A program made the translations under genes and the position numbers. Below, in pieces: positions 7,204 to 15,409 of a DNA stretch of 64,000 bases. The notes below the pieces were generated by a model. That model searched no databases, had not been told where the DNA came from, and saw only the letters and a program-made list of their open reading frames with translations. Numbering within the stretch: position 1 is the stretch's first letter; every line of letters begins with the position of its first letter. Location: NCBI GenBank assembly GCA_934463165.1, contig CAKSJG010000013.1, positions 5,277-69,276 on the forward strand. The letters are read 5' to 3'. This DNA is from an uncultured Clostridia bacterium. Lineage in GTDB: Bacteria > Bacillota > Clostridia > UMGS1810.

Positions 7204-9096
7204 ATGATTATGCACTTAAAAAAATTTATTTCTATCGCACTTTGCACTGCAATGCTGGCTTCGGCGGCATTTGTGCCAACGGCAAATGCGTGGAGTATTT
7301 ACGATTCGGATTATGGTATGGAATGGAACGAGCAAAGTAAAACTGCCGTAACCGATGATATGGAGGAATATCGCCAAAATGATTCGCTCGAATCATTGGT
7401 GTATACTATCCGTGATGACGGCTCGGCGATGATTACAAGTTATTCGGCGAAATTCTGGTACGATCCCGATCCGAATTTCACGGTTGAACTTAATATTCCG
7501 TCCGAAATAGACGGTCACCCGGTTACGGCGATAGGCGACGGAGCGCTTCGTGACGGTGCAACAAAAATTTCGGGCATTACGCTTCCGCCGACGATTAAGG
7601 AAATCGGAAACAGGGCGATTTACGGACGTTATTTAAAGTATCTTAAATTAAATGACGGACTTGAGGTTATAAAAGACTTTGCCATAGACTGCGGCGATGA
7701 ACTTGAAACGCTTGTTATTCCCGAAAGTGTAAAGTATATAGGCGACGAGGCAATCAGCGGAGAGGCACTTAAAAACATAACCATGCCGAGCAATGTTGAA
7801 TATATGGGAAAAAGAATCTTTTTCGGCTCGGCATATGATAAGGATGCAAATAACCGCGTTGACGGCATTCAGTATCATGGGCAGTATTTAATCGCGGGAA
7901 TCAGAATCGGATATGCCGAAATAGACAATCCTGACCCGTCTGCACCGACCGAAAACAAACAGATTCACGAATGGGAAGCTGTGGGAGACATTGAAATCCG
8001 CGAGGGTACAACTCTTATGGGTGTTGACGCATTTGAAATGTCGGATATTACATCGGTTAAACTTCCGTCAACCTTAAAATCCATCTCAAAGCTCGGGTTT
8101 TACTGGTGCAAAAACTTAAACAATGTTGTTATTCCCGGCACGGTAAAAGAAATCGGCAACAATGCCTTTTCATGGTGCGAAAGCCTTTCAAATCTTACCA
8201 TTGAAGAGGGCGTTGAGCATATCGGCGAGGCGGCATTTTTCAGATGTAACAACTTGAATGAAGTAACTATTCCGAAAAGTGTAAAACAAATTGATATGCA
8301 CGCTTTCGGCTGGGACTATGTGAACGATTATGATGTACGAAACGAAAACCTTGTTATCAAATGCTACAGCGGCACGGCTGCCGAACAGTATGCAAAAGAT
8401 AACGGCTTTAAGTGCATTTTGCTTGATACGGGCGAAACAATAGAAAAAGGCGAACCTACCGCTGCCGCCGACGACAGATATGTGTGCGAGGAAAAAGGTG
8501 ATAATTGTGCGGTGAAAAGGTTTAAGGACTTAAAGAGTGCGGATGGCGACCCCGACCACTATGGAATTGAGTTCTGTCTTGATAACGGCATTATGAACGG
8601 AACGGGCGATGATACTTTCTCACCCGATGACAACATCACAAGAGCACAGTTTGCAACAATGTTCTACCGTTTTGCCGGTTCACCGGAGACAAGCGAAAAT
8701 TCAAAATTTTCGGATTTAACGCAGGATTGGTACAAAAAACCGATTGCATGGGCAGCAGCAAACGGCGTGTTGAACGGTACGGGTGATACGACTTTTTCGC
8801 CCGATGATGTTATAACAAGAGAACAGATTGCGACTATCTTCTATCGGTATGCGCAGTCAAAAGGACTTGACATGAGCGTGGGTGACGGTTGGGACTTGTC
8901 AAAATCGGGTTACAACGACAGCGGCGACATTGCTGACTACGCACTGTCTGCCATGAACTGGTGCTTTGAGAAAGGCATTATGTATATTCATTCCGTAAAC
9001 GGATATGAATACGCAATCTATCCGAAAGCTGCACCCTCAAGAGCCGACACGGCAACGCTGTTCTATAATTTTGATTACGAACTGAACCATAGTTAA
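7204..9096 (+). CDS. Secreted BspA-type leucine-rich-repeat protein with C-terminal SLH domains
   Basis: This 630-residue surface protein has a signal peptide (ending near PTANA) and an N-terminal region of about 70 residues. BspA/LRR_5 repeats follow at roughly residues 90-400, with typical units such as ITLPPTIKEIGNRAIYG and VVIPGTVKEIGNNAF. Three SLH domains follow at about residues 430-625 (GIMNGTGDDTFSPDDNITRAQFA and GVLNGTGDTTFSPDDVITREQIA, with a third, degenerate copy). SLH domains bind pyruvylated secondary wall polymers, so the protein is wall-anchored and displays the repeats outward, probably for adhesion or ligand binding. The ATG at 7204 is preceded by GGGAGAG. The gene downstream encodes a second LRR protein without SLH, 26 bases away and probably in the same transcript. 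Confidence 0.9.
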   Translation: MIMHLKKFISIALCTAMLASAAFVPTANAWSIYDSDYGMEWNEQSKTAVTDDMEEYRQNDSLESLVYTIRDDGSAMITSYSAKFWYDPDPNFTVELNIPSEIDGHPVTAIGDGALRDGATKISGITLPPTIKEIGNRAIYGRYLKYLKLNDGLEVIKDFAIDCGDELETLVIPESVKYIGDEAISGEALKNITMPSNVEYMGKRIFFGSAYDKDANNRVDGIQYHGQYLIAGIRIGYAEIDNPDPSAPTENKQIHEWEAVGDIEIREGTTLMGVDAFEMSDITSVKLPSTLKSISKLGFYWCKNLNNVVIPGTVKEIGNNAFSWCESLSNLTIEEGVEHIGEAAFFRCNNLNEVTIPKSVKQIDMHAFGWDYVNDYDVRNENLVIKCYSGTAAEQYAKDNGFKCILLDTGETIEKGEPTAAADDRYVCEEKGDNCAVKRFKDLKSADGDPDHYGIEFCLDNGIMNGTGDDTFSPDDNITRAQFATMFYRFAGSPETSENSKFSDLTQDWYKKPIAWAAANGVLNGTGDTTFSPDDVITREQIATIFYRYAQSKGLDMSVGDGWDLSKSGYNDSGDIADYALSAMNWCFEKGIMYIHSVNGYEYAIYPKAAPSRADTATLFYNFDYELNHS

Positions 9097-9122
9097 TTAA
9101 ATAAAGAAAGGCGGCGGTTATT

Positions 9123-10772
9123 ATGATTAAACCAAAACGAATATGGGCAGTGTTGTTGACGGCTTGTATGTTTTTGACCTTCGCACCCGTGCAGGCTTTT
9201 GCCTCCACTACAAACGGAAAATGCGGTGACAATGTATTCTATTCATTTGATTTTGATACCGGTCACCTCAACATAAGCGGCGAGGGTGCTATCAGATCGT
9301 ATACGTATTCGAGCAATGCGCCGTGGTACTATTATGACAACATTGTGAGCGTAAATATAGAACCCGGCGTAACGGGCATCGGTGATTATGCATTTTTCTG
9401 GTGTGATAAAATAACAAGCGTTACTATTTCGAACAGCGTAAAAAGTATCGGTTTGAGTGCGTTTGAAAATTGCAAAGCTTTGACAAGCGTGAATATCCCG
9501 GACGGCGTGGAAAGTATCGGCATAGATGCGTTTAAAAATTGCGAAGCTTTAACGAGTGTGAACATCTCCGGCAGTGTAAAAAGTATCGGCGAGGGTGCAT
9601 TTTCCGGTTGTGATGAACTGATAAAAGTTACAATGCAAAACGGTGTAGAATCAATTGATAATTTTGCATTCAGCGGGTGCAAAAAACTAACTGACGTAAC
9701 GCTTCCCGACAGCATCAAGTGCATAGGCGATAATGCTTTTCAAGACACCGGTCTGTATGATCTTTATGAACATACGGGTTGGGATGTGTGCTATATAGGG
9801 AATCACCTTATAGCGGCAAATCAGAGTATATCCGGTACGTGCACTGTAAAACCCGAAACAAGAACCATTGCCGGAAGAGCCTTTGACAGCTGCAGCAACT
9901 TAGAAAGCATAACAATTCCGGACAGTGTAGTAAGTATCGGCAATCATGCGTTTTTCAGCTGCAGCAGCTTAAAAAGCATAACGATCCCAAAAAACGTTAC
10001 AAGTATCGGTGATGAAGTATTTTATAATTGTTTTGATTTGGCAAGCATAAATGTTGATTCTGATAATCCCGCTTATTGCTCAGAAGGCGGCGTTTTATAC
10101 AACAAAGAAAAAACAGAAATTATACGTTACCCCAAAGAAAAAGAGGGCACCTCGTTTGCAATCCCGAATGGCGTAACAAGCATTTCTGTCGGAGCGTTTG
10201 CGGATTGCAGCAGCTTAACAAGCGTAACAATCCCCGACAGTGTGAATAGTATCGGTGACAGCGCGTTTTCAGAATGCTCAAGCTTAACAGGCATAACAAT
10301 TCCGGACGGCGTGATGGAAATCGGCAGCAAAACTTTTTATTATTGTTCGAAAATGGCGAGTATCACAATTCCGAACAGCGTACTTATCATCGGTGAGAAC
10401 GCTTTTGAGGGTTGCCGAACATCAATTAAAGTTTATTATGTCGGAAGTCCAACTGATTGGGGAGATGTAAAAGGAGACGGAAAATATGTTTTAACCGATA
10501 TAGGTATTACATACCTCAGCGGCATAAGCGCAAGACTTTCCGAGAACGGAAACATAGTTGTTAAACCGATAAACATAGCCGCAGGCAAGACTGTTATCCT
10601 TGCTCTTTATGACGGCAATAAATTGGTCGAAATGAAGCAGTCGAACGAGTACAGTGAAACCAATAGAGAAATAACATTTATATCGACCAAACCCTATACG
10701 TGCGCAAAGGTTATGATTTGGAACAGCCTTAGCGAAATGTCACCTGTATGTGATTTCAAAATTGTAAAATAA
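9123..10772 (+). CDS. Secreted BspA-type leucine-rich-repeat protein with C-terminal F-x-W module
   Basis: This 549-residue protein has a signal peptide ending near PVQAFA and about twelve LRR_5 repeats of 22-23 residues over roughly residues 60-450 (for example VTIPDSVNSIGDSAFSECSS). It has no SLH domain. Residues 462-549 instead form a module ending AKVMIWNSLSEMSPVCDFKI, which matches the C-terminal modules of several secreted proteins in the two glycan loci. Its neighbour upstream is an SLH-bearing LRR protein, so the pair may work together at the surface. The repeats are also visible in the DNA as a tandem array of about 69-base units. The ATG follows an AAGGCGG site. Function is probably binding; no enzymatic domain is seen. 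Confidence 0.88.
   Translation: MIKPKRIWAVLLTACMFLTFAPVQAFASTTNGKCGDNVFYSFDFDTGHLNISGEGAIRSYTYSSNAPWYYYDNIVSVNIEPGVTGIGDYAFFWCDKITSVTISNSVKSIGLSAFENCKALTSVNIPDGVESIGIDAFKNCEALTSVNISGSVKSIGEGAFSGCDELIKVTMQNGVESIDNFAFSGCKKLTDVTLPDSIKCIGDNAFQDTGLYDLYEHTGWDVCYIGNHLIAANQSISGTCTVKPETRTIAGRAFDSCSNLESITIPDSVVSIGNHAFFSCSSLKSITIPKNVTSIGDEVFYNCFDLASINVDSDNPAYCSEGGVLYNKEKTEIIRYPKEKEGTSFAIPNGVTSISVGAFADCSSLTSVTIPDSVNSIGDSAFSECSSLTGITIPDGVMEIGSKTFYYCSKMASITIPNSVLIIGENAFEGCRTSIKVYYVGSPTDWGDVKGDGKYVLTDIGITYLSGISARLSENGNIVVKPINIAAGKTVILALYDGNKLVEMKQSNEYSETNREITFISTKPYTCAKVMIWNSLSEMSPVCDFKIVK
9340..10430 (+). repeat. Tandem coding repeats (LRR_5 units, about 69 bases each)
   Basis: Units with recurring words such as AGYRTAACAAT, AGTATCGGY and GCGTTT repeat through the middle of the second LRR gene. 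They are interrupted by two non-repeat insertions (about 9745-9870 and 10045-10155). The copies have diverged but keep frame, so recombination between them could change repeat number. Confidence 0.7.
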
Positions 10773-11200
10773 AATCAGATTACATCGCACCGAAATTTAC
10801 AAGCAACAGAACCTACTCTTCCATCCGCTTTATTTCCGTGCGCCCCGCGCAAGCGTTGAGCGGCTCGAAAAAGAGCAGAAGGTAATTATCACAAAAACGA
10901 AAAGTCGGAAATAATTAACACTATGATACATCCGAAAGGACAGCAGTAAATCGGCTGTCCTTTTTAGTTTACATATTTCTGTGATGAAAAGACATTTCCA
11001 ACGTACCCCTTTTGCAAACTTGACAGAGCATTCTTATATGCGAATTATTGTATCTTTTAAGCGCCGAAAAGCACAGACAGCTGTACAACGACCAAATACA
11101 AAGTAAAATACCTATGACATAATCATTCAATACCTGAAATCAGGACTTGTCAGAAGCATATCTTTAAAAGAAAGTATATTAAAAATTTCTCAATTAATAT
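10773..11200. other. Intergenic region with terminator and possible gene remnant
   Basis: Apart from the terminator at 10935-10965, this 428-base stretch has no intact gene. Bases 10855-10914 read in one frame as a charged tail (VERLEKEQKVIITKTKSRK, then stop) without any start signal upstream. This looks like the end of a decayed gene but is too short to identify. The remainder (10966-11200) is AT-rich with no recognisable signal. Confidence 0.4.
10935..10965 (+). terminator. Intrinsic terminator downstream of the LRR gene pair
   Basis: AAAGGACAGC and GCTGTCCTTT form a ten-base-pair stem followed by further Ts. It lies about 160 bases after the LRR gene stop. Confidence 0.8.
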
Positions 11201-12064
11201 TTAATTGCCGCGTAGTTTTTTATCATATACCGTTTTGTTCATTTTTCTGAATTTATTCGGTGTAACACCGACATGTCTTTTAAACACCCTTATAAAATAA
11301 TTATCATCTTCAAATCCTACCATGGCTGAAATATGCGACACCGTATCCTTGCTTTCCGCAAGGACATTTTTTGCATACTCAATCTTTTTTTTGCGAACAT
11401 AATCGGCTATGCCCATTCCAAATTCATTTTTTGATATATTATAAAGCTTTGACCTTGACATATAAAAACGTCTGCACAGGTCAGAAACGGACAGCCTTTT
11501 GCCGATATTATCATCTATGTATTCATTAATCTGAAAGGCTATTACGTCGCTGTTGTTTTTTATAATTCTATTTACATGAAGATAACATGCGCACAAAGTC
11601 ATAAGATTTGCCGCCGACACAATAAGGGGAGCTGTCACAACTCTGAGTTGCTTCATAGCGTCAATACATGCTTCGGCGTCCAGCCCGAACAGCTTGTGAT
11701 TTTCTTCGATACGCTGTCTGACTTTGCCGATATCATCTTCAACAAGAAGCTGACCCAGCATCATATACCCTATTATAATTCCGCTTTCTATAAGAGGTAT
11801 TGCAGCCTCGGCAAGATTCATATGACATCTGTATATATGAGTCCCCCTTATTTTCATACACTCGCTTAGGCCCTCTTTTGTACAATTTACGCAGTTTTTT
11901 CTAAGAACATTGTTATCTTTAATAATATTGCAAAAATTGCTTCTTGATGTCGGATATGAATAAAGCAGGTTTCCGTCAGCGTCATATAAATCTATTTTAA
12001 TATTAACCGCAGTATAAAAATCCTTAGCTACCTTTTTCAATTGTTCAGATGCAACCTCTAACAT
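11201..12064 (-). CDS. AraC-family regulator with PocR-type sensory domain
   Basis: This 287-residue transcription factor has an N-terminal PocR-like domain (about residues 1-165). That domain carries a cysteine set (SNFCNII, RKNCVNCTKEGL, YRCHMN) typical of this sensor family, which binds small molecules or a metal. The C-terminal AraC DNA-binding domain has two helix-turn-helix motifs: LSVSDLCRRFYMSRSKLYNI, and then VSHISAMVGFEDDNYFIRVFKRHVGVTPNKF. The ATG at 12064 is chosen because GGTGATAA precedes it. The frame extends 17 codons further to a GTG without any ribosome binding site. It is divergent from another AraC-type gene, and both probably control the heparinase-family gene at 13083 or the glycan loci. 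The ligand is unknown. Confidence 0.88.
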   Translation of the reverse strand: MLEVASEQLKKVAKDFYTAVNIKIDLYDADGNLLYSYPTSRSNFCNIIKDNNVLRKNCVNCTKEGLSECMKIRGTHIYRCHMNLAEAAIPLIESGIIIGYMMLGQLLVEDDIGKVRQRIEENHKLFGLDAEACIDAMKQLRVVTAPLIVSAANLMTLCACYLHVNRIIKNNSDVIAFQINEYIDDNIGKRLSVSDLCRRFYMSRSKLYNISKNEFGMGIADYVRKKKIEYAKNVLAESKDTVSHISAMVGFEDDNYFIRVFKRHVGVTPNKFRKMNKTVYDKKLRGN

Positions 12065-12204
12065 ATTATCACCGTCCAAAAAAACAAAAATACTGTTTTT
12101 ATAATCAAAATTCACTTTAATTATACACTATTGTTATGATAATATCAAGATACAAAAACAATAAAATAATCAAAAATCCTGTTTGTCCGGTGGAGGATAT
12201 TACG

Positions 12205-13029
12205 ATGAATTTTAAAATTATAAAAAATGACGGTAATCACATATCTTCTTATAATGTCACGGATATTGCGAAATATGACATTACCAAATATGAAATTGAA
12301 CTTGAGCTTGACCGGTGCGAGACCTACATTCTTAATGATAAAAGATACAATCTGAACAGAGGTGATATTTGTATTCGTATTCCGAACGACTCATTGGTTG
12401 CTGTCCCGTCAAGAAGATCGTATATACTGCAAATTGATTTAAAAAGCAATGCAAAAAAATATGCAAATGAATTTTTTATGCTTCGCAATCTGATACAATT
12501 CGCTTACAGAGAGGGACCGGTTATATGCCCGGATGACGTATACAGCATATTAAAAATATACAATGAATTTATGCGAATCATCGATGCCGATTTTGAATCA
12601 GCGCTGCATCTTGTTTTTAAACTTGTATATCTCATATGCGCGGGTATACATCAATCTTTGTATAACAGAAGCATAAATAATGACAACATATATGATACAA
12701 TCGTGCAATATATGAAAACCCACGCCGACAAAAACATTAAGCTATGCGATCTGGCAAAGCTGGCGCATATGGATGAAAGTTATTTTTCAAAACTTTTTAA
12801 AAAGAAATTCGGCAAAACGCCCATGCGTATGCTGCATGATGTGAGAATGGACAAGGCCCTCGACATGGTTTTGTATACGGATATACGCATTTGTGAAATA
12901 GCGCTCCGATGCGGATATAATACAACGGCATTTTTTATATCCGAATATAAAAAGAAATTCGGAATGACACCGAATAAATACAGAGTTCAAAACAGAAAAT
13001 TAATAAAAACATGCGCTGATTTTCAATAA
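12205..13029 (+). CDS. AraC-family transcriptional regulator (cupin-like sensor)
   Basis: This 274-residue regulator has an N-terminal beta-rich region (NRGDICIRIPNDSL) that resembles the sugar-sensing cupin domain of AraC-type activators. A helical linker follows, then a C-terminal AraC domain (IKLCDLAKLAHMDESYFSKL and IRICEIALRCGYNTTAFFIS). The ATG at 12205 is preceded by GGAGG eight bases upstream, so it is preferred over the first Met codon at 12136. It lies 53 bases before the signal-less heparinase-family gene in the same direction and is most likely its activator. The 140-base gap to the divergent PocR-type regulator contains two copies of ATAATCAAAA (12101-12110, 12166-12175), possible operator halves. 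Confidence 0.88.
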   Translation: MNFKIIKNDGNHISSYNVTDIAKYDITKYEIELELDRCETYILNDKRYNLNRGDICIRIPNDSLVAVPSRRSYILQIDLKSNAKKYANEFFMLRNLIQFAYREGPVICPDDVYSILKIYNEFMRIIDADFESALHLVFKLVYLICAGIHQSLYNRSINNDNIYDTIVQYMKTHADKNIKLCDLAKLAHMDESYFSKLFKKKFGKTPMRMLHDVRMDKALDMVLYTDIRICEIALRCGYNTTAFFISEYKKKFGMTPNKYRVQNRKLIKTCADFQ

Positions 13030-13082
13030 AGTTTTATCACATAAAATTATTATAAATTAATATTGAAAGGAAAATAAAAGTT

Positions 13083-15347
13083 ATGAAGCAAAACAGTGAT
13101 ATAAGATATCCGACGCCTGAATTTCTGCCGCCGTGCGGTCACCCGCGTGTATTTTTCCGCGCAGAAAAAATACCTGAAATAAAGGTCAATATGCTGCATG
13201 AGGAAAGCAGATTTGCATACGGCGAATATATTTTTTATCTGAAAAAATCTCCCGATGAATTTGAATACAGCGAGAAAGTAAGCCGCGGAGATCTTAATTC
13301 AATAGTATGCAAAGCATTTGAATATGCAACAAGCCAAAACACCGAATATGCCAAACAGGCAATCGACGCCGTAATAAAACTCGGAGATAAGATTAACTTT
13401 GATTCCGTAAGCACATACAACGAGCATGCGGCTATCGGAAGGTATATGACAGTTTGCGGTTTTGTATATGACTGGTGTTATGATATACTCACCGATAAAG
13501 AAAAAGAAAAATTATACAAGCATACAATTCGTTCCGCCAAGCTTGCCGAAGTAGATTATCCCCCTGTAAAAAAAGGATCTGTATTTACCCACGGAACAGA
13601 GGATCAGATTCAGATTAATCTTTTGATTCCCGGAATTGCAATGTATGATGAATATCCCGACATATATCTGAACAGCGCAGGCAGAATCTTTTCGGAATTT
13701 ACAGAATCAAAATCATTTCTTGCAAGCGGTAAATGCTATCCCGGAGGAACACACTATGCCGGGGTAAGACTCGGATATGATATGCTGTGTATGTTTATTT
13801 TTGAACGAATGGGATATCCGGATATATACGGCAGAGGATATGAACAGCAGCTTATGAGCTACCTCTATAACAGACGTCCCGACGGCGGTATTCTCTATGA
13901 CGGGGATTCATCGCAAAAAACAAAGACGGGATATATTTCTTTGGGACAAAAGGCATATTTTTTAGCGGCTAACTATTTTAATAATCCGTATTTTAAAAAT
14001 GAATTTCTGCGCGGAGGATTTTCACCGGATATTTTACCCGTCGAATTTTTCTGCTTTAACAACCCTGATTTAAAAGCTGAAACTTATGACGAGCTTCCGC
14101 TTTCAAGGTATCTGCCCTCATACAGAGGAGAGATGCTTTGCCGTACAGACTGGGCTGACGGTAAAAACGCAAACACCGTTGTAGCCGATATGAAGATTAA
14201 TGAATACAATTTTACCGAGCATTCACATTATGATTCGGGATCGTTTCAGCTATACTATAAGGGTTATCTGGCAACGGATTCGGGTTATTATCAGTCATCG
14301 GTATTTGAGGTTCTTCCTCTGCCCGTTAAAAATGACGGGAACACACACTGCGACAGTATGTATGCAAATCAATATCAGAGACGAACCATAGCGCACAACT
14401 GCATTACCGTTTATGACCCGGATGAAGTATTTTACGATACAACAAGAACTTATAAAATTGAAAATGACGGCGGACAAAAAGCTCCGACAAAATGGGGTGA
14501 GGTAGACAGACTTTCTTATTTTCTTGATGAAAGTCACGGCTACCATGTCGGAAAGGTTTTGGGGCACGGTATGGGGCAGGATAAAATCAAACCCGACTAT
14601 ACATATCTTAAAGGTGATTTGTCAAACGCATATTCCGGCAAAATAGAAAGCTACCAAAGAAGCTTTATGTTTTTTAACTTAAAAAACGACGATAATCCTG
14701 CTGCTCTTATTGTATTTGACAGAGTAGTTACAAGTAACCCGAATTTCAAAAAAACATGGCTCTTGCATACGCTTGAAGAGCCGCATTTTGAAAACGGTAC
14801 AATTACCGTCTCGGACAGCAGAAAGGGCTACGGCGGGAAACTGACAGTAAACACTGTTTTGCCCAAAGCCGATAATATTTTATTTAATAAAGACGGTGGA
14901 TACGACACTGAGACAATGTCGGGCGCAAAAGTGGGAAATAATGTATATTATGCAAAACTCAACAAGGGGCAAAATAACGAAGCAGGCGGCTGGAGAACAG
15001 AGATTTCACCCAAAAAGGCTTCGCGGACAGACTACTTTTTAAATGTTTTGCAAGTCAGTGAGGGAAATGTGCTTGATGTTTGCTGTACCGAAAATGAATC
15101 TTATGCATGTGTTATGATTGCCGACAGAGCCGCAGCATTTTCAAAAAAGAGTGAAAAAGAAAAGTCAAAAGCAGAAATTAAGATATGCGGCGAAGGCAGC
15201 TTTAAAATTACCGTATCGGATTTATTTGCGGGAATATGGAATATATCAAAAAACGGCGAACACATCGGAGAAGTTACCGTTAACGCCGATGAGAGCATTG
15301 CCTGTTTTGAAGGAACAGGCGGAGATTATTTGCTCATCAGAAAATAA
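13083..15347 (+). CDS. Heparinase II/III family protein without signal peptide (probably cytoplasmic)
   Basis: This 754-residue protein has an N-terminal alpha/alpha-toroid region (about residues 20-330; GRYMTVCGFVYDWCYDIL, THGTEDQIQINLL, PGGTHYAG) and a C-terminal heparinase II/III beta-sandwich (about 350-740). The sandwich carries the family signature EHSHYDSGSFQLYYKGYLA and RRTIAHNCITVYDP. Enzymes of this superfamily cut uronic-acid-containing glycans by beta-elimination. There is no signal peptide, unlike the three other members in this window, so it probably acts on imported oligosaccharides inside the cell. The start ATG has AAAGGAAA upstream. It follows an AraC-type activator gene by 53 bases. 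The exact polysaccharide lyase family and substrate are not determined. Confidence 0.85.
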   Translation: MKQNSDIRYPTPEFLPPCGHPRVFFRAEKIPEIKVNMLHEESRFAYGEYIFYLKKSPDEFEYSEKVSRGDLNSIVCKAFEYATSQNTEYAKQAIDAVIKLGDKINFDSVSTYNEHAAIGRYMTVCGFVYDWCYDILTDKEKEKLYKHTIRSAKLAEVDYPPVKKGSVFTHGTEDQIQINLLIPGIAMYDEYPDIYLNSAGRIFSEFTESKSFLASGKCYPGGTHYAGVRLGYDMLCMFIFERMGYPDIYGRGYEQQLMSYLYNRRPDGGILYDGDSSQKTKTGYISLGQKAYFLAANYFNNPYFKNEFLRGGFSPDILPVEFFCFNNPDLKAETYDELPLSRYLPSYRGEMLCRTDWADGKNANTVVADMKINEYNFTEHSHYDSGSFQLYYKGYLATDSGYYQSSVFEVLPLPVKNDGNTHCDSMYANQYQRRTIAHNCITVYDPDEVFYDTTRTYKIENDGGQKAPTKWGEVDRLSYFLDESHGYHVGKVLGHGMGQDKIKPDYTYLKGDLSNAYSGKIESYQRSFMFFNLKNDDNPAALIVFDRVVTSNPNFKKTWLLHTLEEPHFENGTITVSDSRKGYGGKLTVNTVLPKADNILFNKDGGYDTETMSGAKVGNNVYYAKLNKGQNNEAGGWRTEISPKKASRTDYFLNVLQVSEGNVLDVCCTENESYACVMIADRAAAFSKKSEKEKSKAEIKICGEGSFKITVSDLFAGIWNISKNGEHIGEVTVNADESIACFEGTGGDYLLIRK

Positions 15348-15362
15348 ACATAAAATTTAAAC

Positions 15363-15394
15363 GGAGCAGCAAAATGATTGTATTTTGCTGCTCC
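15363..15394. terminator. Bidirectional terminator between convergent genes
   Basis: GGAGCAGCAAAAT and ATTTTGCTGCTCC form a perfect 13-base-pair stem around GATTGT. It closes both the heparinase-family gene (plus) and glycan locus 1 (minus). Confidence 0.75.
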
Positions 15395-15409
15395 TGTTTA
15401 TTTATGTTA

